A stretch of 49,648 bases of DNA. It comes from Rhodobacteraceae bacterium UBA6141. Lineage in GTDB: Bacteria; Pseudomonadota; Alphaproteobacteria; Rhodobacterales; Rhodobacteraceae. The notes beneath the pieces are model-generated. The model was given only the letters and a program-made list of their open reading frames with translations, ran no database searches and had not been told where the DNA came from. The DNA lies in the NCBI GenBank assembly GCA_002423245.1, contig DIVD01000052.1:1-49648 (forward strand), read 5' to 3'. The position numbers were made by a program, and so were the translations under genes. Of this stretch, positions 16,082 through 24,094 are shown piece by piece (within the stretch, counting starts at the first letter, position 1; each line of letters begins with the position of its first letter).

Positions 16082-17284
16082 CTAGGCGGTGGCGAACTTC
16101 AGCAGCTTGATCGCCGCGAAGTCCGACACATCCCCGCCGACCCGCTTGGAGGCATAGAACAGCACATGCGGCTTGGCCGAGAACGGGTCGCGCAGGATGC
16201 GCAGGTCCGGGCGTTCGGCGATGGTATAGCCATTCCTGAAATCGCCGAACGCGATGGCATAGGCGTTCGCGCCGATGTCGGGCATGTCCTCGGCGATCAG
16301 CACCGGATAGCCCATCAGCCGCGCCGGCTCGCCGGCCTGCAGCCCGTCGGACCACAGGAAGCGGCCATCGGCATCCTTCATCTTGCGCACGGCGCCCGCG
16401 GTTTTGGAATTCATCACGAAGGTCGCGTTGGCGCGGTATTCCGCCTCCAGCGCATAGACCAGATCGACCACCGCATCGCTGGCGTTCGTCGAGGCGAAGT
16501 CGCCCGCCGCGCCCGTCGCGACATAGCCAAGGCTGCCCCAGGCCCAGGAGGCATCGGCGATCTTGGGATGGGCGAGAAACCCCTTCGGCTTGTCGGCGCC
16601 GTCCCCGGCGACGAAGGCCGCCGCCTCGGCGCGGGCGAACTTGTCGGCGATCCGGTTCGCCAGCCAGCTTTCGATGTCGAAGGCGCTGTCATCCAGCAGC
16701 CGCTGGCTGGCCTTCGGCATCGCCGACAGCTCGTGCAGCGGAATGCTGATGCGGTCGATCTGCGGGGTCGTGGTCTCGGTCAGCGTGGCGGTCTCGCTCG
16801 CCCAGCCCGAGCCCATGTCGGTATGATCGACCAGCACGTCGAAGCTGCTGGCCTCGACATTGACGACGCAGGCCACCTGGCGCAGCGACGAGGTCGCCTT
16901 CAGCACGCCGCGGATGGTTTCCGAGGTGACCGGATCGACCAGATAGCCGCCCTCCGCCGCCACGGCGGTGTTCATCGCCTTGCCGTCCAGCGCGAGGCTG
17001 CGCAGCCCGTCATCGTCGCCGCAGCGCAGATAGGCCGCGAAGGCCTTGGTGTGCGGACCCTCGTCCTGCACCGCGGCAGACAGTGCCGGACGGCCTGCGT
17101 TCGGGGTATGGTTCTTGCGATCCAGCATGGTCACTCGCTCTTCTGGTTGTTGAAGCCTGAATTTCATCTCGGTCCGAAAGCCGCGCAGCTCGCTCAGGAA
17201 CCCGGTCAGCGCGGCCGTCGCCTCTGCCACCGGGGCCGCGGGCACAGCGCCGCCGGCCCCGGACATCGTCTCGGTCTTGGTCAT
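16082..17284 (-). CDS. GTA major capsid protein, HK97 fold (g5)
   Basis: A 400-residue HK97-type capsid protein, the length expected for RcGTA gp5. The N-terminal 100 residues are an Ala/Glu/Arg-rich scaffold-like delta region, removed by the g4 protease in the known system. The mature shell region begins around NTAVAAEGGYLVDP (about 105-118) and includes the E-loop and P-domain segments (MGSGWASETATL, AAFVAGDGADKPKG, RFLWSDGL) and the C-terminal LRDPFSAKPHVLFYASKRVGG. The ATG at 17284 has an AGGGG site. Upstream protease and downstream connectors are in canonical order. Confidence 0.95.
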   Translation of the reverse strand: MTKTETMSGAGGAVPAAPVAEATAALTGFLSELRGFRTEMKFRLQQPEERVTMLDRKNHTPNAGRPALSAAVQDEGPHTKAFAAYLRCGDDDGLRSLALDGKAMNTAVAAEGGYLVDPVTSETIRGVLKATSSLRQVACVVNVEASSFDVLVDHTDMGSGWASETATLTETTTPQIDRISIPLHELSAMPKASQRLLDDSAFDIESWLANRIADKFARAEAAAFVAGDGADKPKGFLAHPKIADASWAWGSLGYVATGAAGDFASTNASDAVVDLVYALEAEYRANATFVMNSKTAGAVRKMKDADGRFLWSDGLQAGEPARLMGYPVLIAEDMPDIGANAYAIAFGDFRNGYTIAERPDLRILRDPFSAKPHVLFYASKRVGGDVSDFAAIKLLKFATA

Positions 17285-17390
17285 CGTTTCACCCCTGGAT
17301 AAATCGGCCCCCGTCGCGGCAGCGCCGCCGGATGGCCCGTCACAGCCTGCCCCCGGATCCGGCGGCCACCGCCACCCGGCCCGGCCCGGC

Positions 17391-17948
17391 TCAGCGCAGC
17401 GCGAGTTCCGCCCGCGCCCGCTCCAGCGCCTCGGTCAGCGCGCGCCACTCCTCGGCGCCGGGCATCTCGCCCTTGGCCTCGGCCAGCCTTGCATCGGGCA
17501 GCATCGGGAAGGTCACCAGCGACACCTCCCACAGCTCCAGCACCTTCAGCCGCCGACGCCCGGATGCGTCCTTCGCGGCGGTCACCGTCCGGTAGCCGAT
17601 CGACAGCCCGTCGATCGCCCCCGCCGCGATCAGCGCCGCCGCCTCGCGGCCCTGCGCCACGTCGGTCAGCAACCGCCCGCTGACCCACAGCCCGCGCCCG
17701 TCCTCGCGCACCTCGTCCCACACGCCGATCGGCGCGGCGGGGTCGTGCTGCCACAGCATCTTGACCCGCCCCCCCGACGCCGCCAGCCTGGCGAGGCTCG
17801 CGCCATAGGCGCCCGGCTCCACCACGTCGCCGCCCTGATCGACCGCCCCGAAGACCGAGGCATAGCCGGCGATGACCGTGCCATCCGTCACGCTCACATC
17901 CCCGCCCAGCCGGCACAGCTTGGTTTCCAGCCCGAATTGCGTTCGCAT
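17391..17948 (-). CDS. GTA prohead protease, S78 family (g4)
   Basis: A 185-residue HK97-type prohead protease that matures the capsid. Family motifs are AGYASVFGAVDQGGDVVEPGA (about 27-47), the catalytic-His region KMLWQHDPAAPIG (about 64-76) and the catalytic-Ser region DGLSIGYR (about 113-120), followed by LELWEVSLVTFPM. The ATG at 17948 is preceded by GAGGAAA; an upstream start at 17975 would overlap g3.5 by 14 nt. It lies immediately upstream of the capsid gene, 106 nt away. Confidence 0.93.
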   Translation of the reverse strand: MRTQFGLETKLCRLGGDVSVTDGTVIAGYASVFGAVDQGGDVVEPGAYGASLARLAASGGRVKMLWQHDPAAPIGVWDEVREDGRGLWVSGRLLTDVAQGREAAALIAAGAIDGLSIGYRTVTAAKDASGRRRLKVLELWEVSLVTFPMLPDARLAEAKGEMPGAEEWRALTEALERARAELALR

Positions 17949-17961
17949 CACTTGGGTTTCC

Positions 17962-18198
17962 TCACTTCGGCGCATAGCTCAGCACCGATTGCACCGCCTG
18001 GGTCAGGATCACCCCGACCACGCCATAGACCGTCATCCACAGACGCCGCTCGAGGCCCTCGATCATCGCCTCGATCCGCTCCAGCCGCTTCTCCACGCCC
18101 AGGAACTGCAGCTCCATGATCCGCTCCGTCGCCTCGAAGCGCTGCTCATGCACCTCGAACGGCGCCTTGAGGTAGCGCGATCCGCCCGCCTCCTCCAT
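17962..18198 (-). CDS. GTA small membrane-type protein (g3.5)
   Basis: A 78-residue protein at the RcGTA g3.5 position between portal and protease. Residues 1-50 form a charged helix (EVHEQRFEATERIMELQFLGVEKRLERIEAMIEGLERR) likely to be a coiled coil. Residues about 54-74 are a single hydrophobic segment (MTVYGVVGVILTQAVQSVLS). The ATG overlaps the portal stop as TGATG. Its role in the particle is not established from sequence. The longer open frame upstream is a portal shadow. Confidence 0.85.
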   Translation of the reverse strand: MEEAGGSRYLKAPFEVHEQRFEATERIMELQFLGVEKRLERIEAMIEGLERRLWMTVYGVVGVILTQAVQSVLSYAPK

Positions 18199-19400
18199 CA
18201 CTCCGCCCCGTCCGGCGCCAGCGGCGGCAGCCCCAGCAGGGCGCGCTTCTCGGCATCGTTCAGAAAGCTCGCCTCGCCGACCCGCTTCCACTGCTGGTCC
18301 CGCTCGGCGGCCAGCGCCGGGATCTGGTCGAGATCGGGCCGCAGCTCCACCGCCGCCCCGGCAAAGCCCGAAAGCCAGTGGCTGATCGCCGCCGTCACCC
18401 GCGTCGCCAGCGGCAGCACCGTCAGCCGGTAGAACGCCCGGTGCGCCTCCTGATAATTCGCATAGGTGGCGTCCCCGGGGATGCCCAGCAGCATCGGCGG
18501 CACCCCGAAGGCCAGCGCGATCTCGCGCGCGGCGGCCTCCTTGGTCTTCTGGAACTCCATGTCCGAGGGCGAGAACCCCATCGGCTTCCAGTCGAGCCCG
18601 CCCTCCAGCAGCATCGGCCGCCCGGCATTGCGCGCGCCCTGATGATGCATCTCCATCTCGCTCACCAGCCGGTCATACTGGTCGGCCGACAACTGCCCCT
18701 GCCCGTCCGCGCCCTTGTAGACGATGGCACCCGAGGGGCGGGCGGCATTGTCCAGCAGCGCCTTCGACCAGGCGCTGGCGCTGTTGTGCACATCCACCGC
18801 CACCGCCGCCGCCTGCATGGGGCTGAGGCCATAATGGTCATCCTGCGGATGAAAGCTGCGGATATGGCAGATCGGGTCCGGCTCGCCGGTCATGTCGAAG
18901 CGGTGCCTGCGCGCGCCCACCGTGTAGTCATAGGCCACCGGCCAGCCATCCGCGCCCGGCACGATGCTCATCCGGTCCGAGCGCAGCACATGCAGCTCGC
19001 CCGGCAAGCCCGCCTCGCCGCCCACCGCCTCGAGGTAGCCGTTGCCCGACAGCAGCATCTGGCCATAAAGCGCCTCCAACAGCTCCGCCCGCCCCTGCAG
19101 CGTGTTGGGCCGCCGCATCAGATCCAGCACCGGATGCACGTCAAAGCGGCACTCGGCATCCTGGCACAGCAGCGGCACCGCGGCCGCGGCCTCCGCCACC
19201 ATCTTCACGCAGCGAAACCCCACCGGGTTGCCGGTGAACCCGATCCGGGTCAGCGTTGCGGTATCGCGCGCGCTCCAGGCCACGCGGCCGGACCCCGCCA
19301 CGCCCCAGGCCACCACCCGCCCCGTCGCCGAAGCCTTGGCCTCGGGCGGCGCAGGCAAGGCTCCGCCGGTTCCGGCACGCCGGAAGAAGTCAAACACCAT
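18198..19400 (-). CDS. GTA portal protein, HK97 family (g3)
   Basis: A 400-residue HK97-family phage portal protein that forms the dodecameric DNA entry ring. The family core includes GFTGNPVGFRCVKMVAEAAA (about 54-73), LLSGNGYLEA (about 116-125), HIRSFHPQDDHYGLSPMQAA, WSKALLDNAARPSGAIVYKG and the downstream ALAFGVPPMLLGIPGDATYANYQEA with FYRLTVLPL. It lies between large terminase (49 nt upstream) and g3.5 (1-nt overlap), in canonical order. Length and motif order are normal. Confidence 0.95.
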   Translation of the reverse strand: MVFDFFRRAGTGGALPAPPEAKASATGRVVAWGVAGSGRVAWSARDTATLTRIGFTGNPVGFRCVKMVAEAAAAVPLLCQDAECRFDVHPVLDLMRRPNTLQGRAELLEALYGQMLLSGNGYLEAVGGEAGLPGELHVLRSDRMSIVPGADGWPVAYDYTVGARRHRFDMTGEPDPICHIRSFHPQDDHYGLSPMQAAAVAVDVHNSASAWSKALLDNAARPSGAIVYKGADGQGQLSADQYDRLVSEMEMHHQGARNAGRPMLLEGGLDWKPMGFSPSDMEFQKTKEAAAREIALAFGVPPMLLGIPGDATYANYQEAHRAFYRLTVLPLATRVTAAISHWLSGFAGAAVELRPDLDQIPALAAERDQQWKRVGEASFLNDAEKRALLGLPPLAPDGAE

Positions 19401-19449
19401 GTCGCTCTCCTGAAATCCTGTGCGGCGCGCGGGGCGCCAGACCGGGGCG

Positions 19450-20820
19450 CTAGAGCCCCCGAACCTGCGGGCGCCGGTACTGCGCCGCCGGGGCGATCAT
19501 CAGCTCGTGCAGCGCCCAGACCAGCGCATCCACCCGGTCGGGGCTGCCGCGCCCCTCATAGCCGCGCTGGCTCATCCGGCACATCTGGTCCTCCAGCGTG
19601 CCCAGCCCGCGCAGGTGATGCACCCGCCCCTGTTCGTAAAGCGCGGCAACCGGCTCGGCCCGCGCCGCCTTGCCCCGGCTGGCGCGCACCATCTTCAAGG
19701 GCACCAGCGGGTCGATCTGCCGGATCACCTCGGCCACCAGATCGCCGCCCTGGTTGACCTCGGCCACCAGCCGGTCGGCCCCGTGCCGCGCCATCGCCGC
19801 CAGCGCCGCCTCGGCCCATTGGCCGGGGCTCGCCGCCCGCAGGCTGCAATCCTCCAGCACCCAGGCGCGCCAGTCCTTCGGCGCCCCCGACTGCTCGATG
19901 CCCACCACCACGATGCCGCATTCGTCCGATCCGGCGTGGCCCGTCACCGGCGGATCGACCGCCACCACCACCCGGTCGAGCCGTGGCGCCGCGTCCCGGC
20001 GCTGCGCCTCGATCACCGCCGTGGTCCACAGCGCGCCATCGACATCCTCCAGCAGCAGCCCGTCCAGCTCCTGCCGCCCGGTGCGGGTGCCGGCATAGCG
20101 GCTGCGCACCTCCTCAAGGAACGAGGCCGCCAGATAGGCCCGGTTCGCCTCGGTCGGCGCATGGGTCATCACCGTCGTCGGGTTGTTCAGGATCGCCTTC
20201 AGCACCGCCACGTTCTTCGGCGTCGTCGTCACCACCTGCTGGGGATGCGCGCCCAGCCGCAGCGCGAATTGCAGCATGTCCCAGACCTCGCCGCCCTTCT
20301 TCCACTTCGCCAACTCATCGACCCAGGCCGCATCGAATTGCGGCCCGCGCAGGCTGTCCGGCTCCTGCGCCGAATAGACCGTGGCAATCGCGCCGTTCGG
20401 CCAGACCAGCCGGCGCCGCGTCGCCTCCCAGTCGGGGCGGCGGTCGGGGGGCGAGCAGGCCAGGATCCCGCTCTCGCCGAACACCATCACGTCGCGCACC
20501 TGATCGAAGGTCTCGCCGACCAGCGCCACGCGCCGCGCCCGGCCCGCATCCAGCGGGCGCGAGCCCTCGACCTGCGCGCGCACCCATTCGGCCCCGGCGC
20601 GGGTCTTGCCCGCGCCGCGCCCGCCCATGATCACCCAGCTTTTCCACGCCCCCTCGGGCGGCAACTGGTGCGGCAGCGCCCAGAACTCGAAAAGCCAGGG
20701 CAGCGCCATCAGCGCCCCGTCCCCCAGCCCCGCCAGAAAGTCCTCAATCTGCTCCGGCGTCGCGGAGGCGAGCCAGGCGGCGCCCGATTTCAGCGCGTGC
20801 TGCGTCGAAGTCGAGCGCAT
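19450..20820 (-). CDS. GTA large terminase (g2)
   Basis: A 456-residue packaging ATPase/nuclease. From the ATG at 20820 the Walker A motif GGRGAGKT is at 66-73 (Lys72), the Walker B region AAWVDE at 164-169 (Glu169), and the nuclease begins with VVVAVDPP (Asp about 289) and continues to the C-terminal acidic SPDRVDALVWALHEL. A TTG at 20862 with a stronger AAAGGA site would add 14 residues but extend the overlap with g1 from 77 to 119 nt. I prefer the ATG because related terminases begin just before the KSGAAWLA segment. In GTAs this enzyme packages random host DNA of about 4 kb. Confidence 0.94.
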   Translation of the reverse strand: MRSTSTQHALKSGAAWLASATPEQIEDFLAGLGDGALMALPWLFEFWALPHQLPPEGAWKSWVIMGGRGAGKTRAGAEWVRAQVEGSRPLDAGRARRVALVGETFDQVRDVMVFGESGILACSPPDRRPDWEATRRRLVWPNGAIATVYSAQEPDSLRGPQFDAAWVDELAKWKKGGEVWDMLQFALRLGAHPQQVVTTTPKNVAVLKAILNNPTTVMTHAPTEANRAYLAASFLEEVRSRYAGTRTGRQELDGLLLEDVDGALWTTAVIEAQRRDAAPRLDRVVVAVDPPVTGHAGSDECGIVVVGIEQSGAPKDWRAWVLEDCSLRAASPGQWAEAALAAMARHGADRLVAEVNQGGDLVAEVIRQIDPLVPLKMVRASRGKAARAEPVAALYEQGRVHHLRGLGTLEDQMCRMSQRGYEGRGSPDRVDALVWALHELMIAPAAQYRRPQVRGL

Positions 20821-21067
20821 AGTCGTGAACGATACCTGCGCTTTGTCGTCCAAGCTTTTCAACGCGCGTCCTTTCTTCCATTGCCAATTGGAAGGCCGAT
20901 TTCAGGTCACGAACCGAAACCGCGGCCTCCTTGGCCTTCTGGTAATTGCCGATCTTGATCTCGCGGATCACGCCAGCCAGGCTGCGCGCCGCGTCGTCAA
21001 AATGCTCCAGGGTCTCCGCAAGCAGATGTTCCGGAGCCGCATCCCCTGCGGGAAAGATCAGTGTCAT
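20744..21067 (-). CDS. GTA small terminase-like protein (g1)
   Basis: A 107-residue, strongly helical protein in the g1 position, the first known gene of the RcGTA operon and now regarded as the small terminase. The sequence LAETLEHFDDAARSLAGVIREIKIGNYQKAKEA (about 15-47) and the downstream SAFQLAMEERTRVEKLGRQ helix match this family; there is no classical DNA-binding HTH. The ATG at 21067 has a weak GAGAGGGCGG site 13 nt upstream and overlaps the stop of a 32-codon mini-ORF as ATGA, which may drive its translation. The 3' end overlaps the terminase start. Confidence 0.9.
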   Translation of the reverse strand: MTLIFPAGDAAPEHLLAETLEHFDDAARSLAGVIREIKIGNYQKAKEAAVSVRDLKSAFQLAMEERTRVEKLGRQSAGIVHDYALDFDAARAEIGRRLARLRDAGAD

Positions 21068-21162
21068 GTGGTCGGTGCCGCCCTCTCATGCCGTCCCGAC
21101 GAGAGAAACGAAAAAGCGGCGCCGGGTTGCCCCCACCGCCGCTCTCCCACTTCTTCTAGCAT
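21064..21162 (-). CDS. Putative leader mini-ORF of the GTA operon (32 codons)
   Basis: An open frame of 32 codons starts at ATG 21162 and stops at TGA 21066-21064, overlapping the g1 ATG as ATGA. The peptide begins MLEEVGERRW and ends ERAAPTT. There is no Shine-Dalgarno. If the candidate promoter is right, the transcript would begin within a few bases of this ATG and be leaderless. The terminator-like hairpin lies inside the frame, so ribosome passage could affect it. The frame may also be open by chance. Confidence 0.35.
   Translation of the reverse strand: MLEEVGERRWGQPGAAFSFLSSGRHERAAPTT
21106..21143 (-). terminator. Terminator-like hairpin in the GTA leader
   Basis: On the minus strand, a 7-bp stem AGCGGCG/CGCCGCT with an inner GGG/CCC pair is followed by TTTTTCGTTTC. 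It lies about 40 nt upstream of the g1 ATG and downstream of the candidate GTA promoter, so it is placed as an attenuator rather than an operon end. Alternatively it is the terminator of the upstream mltG operon and the promoter call is wrong. Confidence 0.6.
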
Positions 21163-21169
21163 GTCACAA

Positions 21170-21198
21170 CTGATGCCACAGACCGGGCGCCGAGTCAA
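21170..21198 (-). promoter_or_regulatory. Candidate GTA operon promoter
   Basis: TTGACT, 17-nt spacer, CATCAG on the minus strand, about 100 nt upstream of g1 and downstream of the mltG stop and hairpin. The -35 is close to consensus; the -10 is weak, as expected for an activator-dependent promoter (in R. capsulatus GafA activates this operon). Mapping is inference. Confidence 0.45.
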
Positions 21199-21266
21199 GT
21201 TTTATCGTTCCGGATCAAGGGCTTATGCGAACGCCCCGTTAACGGATCCTCACACATCACATGAAG

Positions 21267-21304
21267 AACCCCGCGCAGAGGCTTGATCCGGCGGGGTTTT
21301 TCGA
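21267..21304. terminator. Hairpin after mltG
   Basis: An 8-bp perfect stem AACCCCGC/GCGGGGTT with a 16-nt loop starts 18 nt beyond the mltG stop. The T-run is strong only on the plus strand (GGGGTTTTTCG); on the minus strand the tail is TTCTTC. It may work as a modest terminator for the fab-mltG operon. Confidence 0.5.
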
Positions 21305-21321
21305 TTTTGCAAAGGTTAACG

Positions 21322-22524
21322 TCACTCCGCGGGCGCCGGCTCCGCCGGCTGCACCGTCTGCTGCGTGCCCGGCGGCGTGCCCTGCTGCGCCTCGATCTCG
21401 CGCCAGCGCGCCACGTTGCGGTTATGCTCCTCCAGCGTGCTCGCAAAGGCGTGCCCGCCGCTGCCATCTGCCACGAAATAAAGGAAATCCGTCTGCTCGG
21501 GGTCCAGCGCCGCCGCGATCGACTCGCGCCCCGGGTTGGCGATCGGCGACGGAGGCAGCCCCTCGATGACATAGGTGTTGAACGGCGTCTGCCGCCGCAA
21601 CTCGCTCTGCCGCAGCCCGCGCCCCAGCGCCCCCTGCCCCTTGGTGATCCCGTAGATCACCGCCGGGTCCGTCTGCAGCCGCATCCCCTGCCGCAGCCGG
21701 TTCACGAAGACGCTCGCCACCCGCCGCCGCTCGGTCGGAACGCCGGTCTCCTTCTCGATCAGCGAGGCCATGACCAGCGCCTCCTCGGGCGTGTCATAGG
21801 GCAGCCCCTCCGCCCGGTTCGCCCAAAGCTCGGCCAGCGTGTCGGCCTGCCGCCGCGCCATCTCGTCCAGCACGGTCTGCCGCGCGGTGCCCCGCGTCAC
21901 CTCATAGCTGTCGGGCGCAAGCGTGCCTTCGGGCGGCACCTCGCCCAATTCGCCTTGCAGGAACTCGGCCCGCTTCAGCGCCTCGACCACCTGCCAGCTG
22001 GTCGCGCCCTCGGCCAGCGTCACCCGAAAGCGCACATCGCCGCTTTCGGCAATGTCCAGATAGGCCTGCGGCGCCGCCGTCGTCGCCGGATCGAACTTGG
22101 CCACTTCCACATAGCGGTTCGTCGCCGGATCCAGCTCGCGCACCAGAACCTCGGCCACCAGCACGCCGATGCGGTAGTTGATCTCGGTCCCGCAGGTTGA
22201 TTGTCCGCCCCGGGTGATCGCATCGACGATGTCGCTCATCGAGGCCCCCGGCGCGATCAGGTAGCTGCCGAACTTCAGCTCATCCGCGCGGCCGGTATAG
22301 TCGGCGCCGACGCGGAACACATAGCCCGAGGTGATCGCGCCCCGCGCCTCGAGATCGTCCGACACCTTGCGCAGGCTCGAGCCCTGCTCCACCCGCAGGC
22401 AGATCGCCTCGGCCAGCGGGCCGGGGCCGGTGAACTGCCGCTGCCCCCAGGCGACAAGCCCGCCCGCCGCGATCAGCAGCACGATGGCCAGCGTCAGGAA
22501 GTTGGATGCGATGGACCGCCACAT
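21322..22524 (-). CDS. mltG: Endolytic murein transglycosylase MltG
   Basis: A 400-residue inner-membrane lytic transglycosylase that cuts nascent glycan strands. There is one N-terminal transmembrane segment (about 9-26), a LysM-like region (about 40-110) and the YceG/MltG catalytic domain. That domain holds the key Glu257 in ASLIEKETG, FVNRLRQGMRLQTDPAV (about 273-289) and the C-terminal YFVADGSGGHAFASTLEEHN. The tail (about 380-400) is Pro/Glu/Gln-rich and low complexity. The ATG overlaps the fabF stop as TGATG. The lineage arrangement fabF-mltG here leads directly into the GTA operon. Confidence 0.93.
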   Translation of the reverse strand: MWRSIASNFLTLAIVLLIAAGGLVAWGQRQFTGPGPLAEAICLRVEQGSSLRKVSDDLEARGAITSGYVFRVGADYTGRADELKFGSYLIAPGASMSDIVDAITRGGQSTCGTEINYRIGVLVAEVLVRELDPATNRYVEVAKFDPATTAAPQAYLDIAESGDVRFRVTLAEGATSWQVVEALKRAEFLQGELGEVPPEGTLAPDSYEVTRGTARQTVLDEMARRQADTLAELWANRAEGLPYDTPEEALVMASLIEKETGVPTERRRVASVFVNRLRQGMRLQTDPAVIYGITKGQGALGRGLRQSELRRQTPFNTYVIEGLPPSPIANPGRESIAAALDPEQTDFLYFVADGSGGHAFASTLEEHNRNVARWREIEAQQGTPPGTQQTVQPAEPAPAE

Positions 22525-23786
22525 CAGCCTGCCACCCTGCCCAGCACGAGGCTGGCATTGGTGCCGCCGAACCCGAAGCTGTTGGACAACGCGATGTCGA
22601 TCCTGCGCTCCACCGCCTTGTTGGGTGCGAGATCCAGCTTCGGCTCCACCGCCGGGTTGTCGAGGTTGATGGTCGGCGGCGCGATCTGGTCGCGCAGCGC
22701 CAGCACGCAGAAGATCGCCTCCACCGCGCCCGCCGCCCCCAGCAGATGCCCGATGCTCGACTTGGTCGAGGACATCGTCGCCCCCGCCGCCGCATTGCCC
22801 AGCAGCCGCTCCACCGCCGCAAGCTCGATGGTGTCGGCCATGGTCGAGGTGCCGTGCGCGTTGATGTAATCCACATCGCCCGGCGTGATCCCCGCCCGCT
22901 TCAGCGCGGCACTCATGCTGCGGAACGCGCCGTCGCCATCCTCGGCCGGGGCGGTGATGTGATAGGCATCGCCCGACATCCCGTAACCCAGGATCTCGGC
23001 ATAGATCTTCGCGCCGCGGGCCTTGGCGTGCTCGTATTCCTCCAGCACCACCACGCCCGCGCCCTCGCCGATGACAAAGCCGTCGCGGTCCGCGTCATAG
23101 GGGCGGCTGGCCTTCTGCGGCGCCTCGGGCCGTTTGGTGGACAGCGCCTTGCAGGCGTTGAAGCCGGCCACCCCGATCTCGCTGATCGGGCTTTCGGTGC
23201 CGCCCGCGACCATCACGTCGGCATCGCCCCACTGGATCAGCCGGCTGGCATCGCCGATGGCATGGGCCCCTGTCGAACAGGCGGTCACCACCGCATGGTT
23301 GGGCCCCTTGAAGCCGTAGCGGATGCTGACCTGCCCCGAGACGAGGTTGATCAGCGCGCCCGGAATGAAGAAGGGCGAGACGCGGCGCGGGCCTTTTTCG
23401 TGGATCAGCAGCGCGGTTTCGGCGATGGAACTCAGCCCGCCGATGCCCGAGCCGATCATCACGCCCGTGCGCTCGCGCCCCTCGGCATCGCGCGGCATCC
23501 AGCCGCTGTCCTCGACCGCCATCTGCGCGGCGGCCATGCCGTAGAGGATGAAGTCATCGACCTTGCGGCGGTCCTTCGGCTCCATCCAGTCGTCGGGGTT
23601 GAAGGTGCCGTCGCTGCCATCGCCGAACGGCACCTCGCAGGCGTATTTCGTCAGCACGTTCGTCGCGTCGAACCGGGTGATCGGGCCCGCCCCCGACTGC
23701 CCGGCCAGAAGCCGGGACCAGGTCGCCTCGACACCCGAGGCCAGAGGCGTGACCATCCCCAGCCCAGTGATAACCACCCGACGCAT
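22524..23786 (-). CDS. fabF: 3-oxoacyl-ACP synthase II
   Basis: A 420-residue KAS II condensing enzyme that elongates acyl-ACP with malonyl-ACP. The catalytic triad is complete: Cys170 in TACSTGAH, His311 in NAHGTST and His347 in SSIGHLLGAAG, with Lys342 nearby. The C-terminus GFGGTNASLV is typical. The ATG at 23786 has a GGGAG site 8 nt upstream; a second in-frame ATG five codons upstream is possible, and the longer open frame beyond is intergenic. It is part of a fabD-fabG-acpP-fabF series on the minus strand, with a 308-nt gap from acpP. Confidence 0.96.
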   Translation of the reverse strand: MRRVVITGLGMVTPLASGVEATWSRLLAGQSGAGPITRFDATNVLTKYACEVPFGDGSDGTFNPDDWMEPKDRRKVDDFILYGMAAAQMAVEDSGWMPRDAEGRERTGVMIGSGIGGLSSIAETALLIHEKGPRRVSPFFIPGALINLVSGQVSIRYGFKGPNHAVVTACSTGAHAIGDASRLIQWGDADVMVAGGTESPISEIGVAGFNACKALSTKRPEAPQKASRPYDADRDGFVIGEGAGVVVLEEYEHAKARGAKIYAEILGYGMSGDAYHITAPAEDGDGAFRSMSAALKRAGITPGDVDYINAHGTSTMADTIELAAVERLLGNAAAGATMSSTKSSIGHLLGAAGAVEAIFCVLALRDQIAPPTINLDNPAVEPKLDLAPNKAVERRIDIALSNSFGFGGTNASLVLGRVAG

Positions 23787-23933
23787 CGGCTTCTCCCGCA
23801 TCCAGTTCCTGCCTTCGAGGCACCTGATACTAGGCTTGGCCCCGACGCGCAACAATCGCCGGACCGCCACCGGCGGTTGCACGGAGCCGGTGCCGCAGGC
23901 CAGCCTTGCGGGCCGCAGCCCCGCGGCCGGCGA

Positions 23934-23991
23934 GGGCGGGGCCCATCTGCCCCCGCACCCCCGAGGATACTTGCAACAAGGCAAAGGGGGA
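23934..23991 (+). repeat. Dispersed GC-rich intergenic repeat, copy 2
   Basis: Same layout as the copies at 14407 and 36506: GGGGCCC-type arm, CTGCCCCCGCACCCCCG, then GGATACTTG and an A/G-rich tail. It lies between acpP and fabF, antisense to the operon. Boundaries approximate. Confidence 0.65.
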
Positions 23992-24023
23992 AGATGCGGG
24001 CGGCGCAGGGTGCGGAGAACGGG

Positions 24024-24051
24024 GAACGGCGCCCGTTGCGGGGCGCCGTTC
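24024..24051 (-). terminator. Hairpin downstream of acpP
   Basis: A perfect 10-bp inverted repeat GAACGGCGCC/GGCGCCGTTC with an 8-nt loop begins 43 nt after the acpP stop. The minus-strand tail is GTTCCCCGTTCTCC, without a clean T-run. It may be a partial terminator or 3' stabiliser making acpP mRNA more abundant than fabF mRNA. Confidence 0.5.
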
Positions 24052-24094
24052 ATGGGGTCGTCCGTCGCGGTCCGGCGGGCCGAACGCGGCCGGA

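Larger units (their letters stand above)
23787..24094. other. acpP-fabF intergenic region without a gene
   Basis: No credible gene in about 308 nt. It holds a 10-bp perfect hairpin (24024-24051), the second copy of the dispersed GC-rich repeat (about 23934-23991) and an A/C-rich stretch before fabF. The open frames covering it are extensions of fabF or shadows. Confidence 0.7.

Noticed and set aside
19420..20958. 512-codon plus-strand frame opposite the large terminase
   Set aside because: Shadow of g2, which has intact Walker and nuclease motifs.
21239..21320. Two GTTAAC sequences near the GTA promoter as CtrA half sites
   Set aside because: They are 76 nt apart and neither has a TTAA partner at 7 nt spacing; GTA control by CtrA is thought to be indirect.
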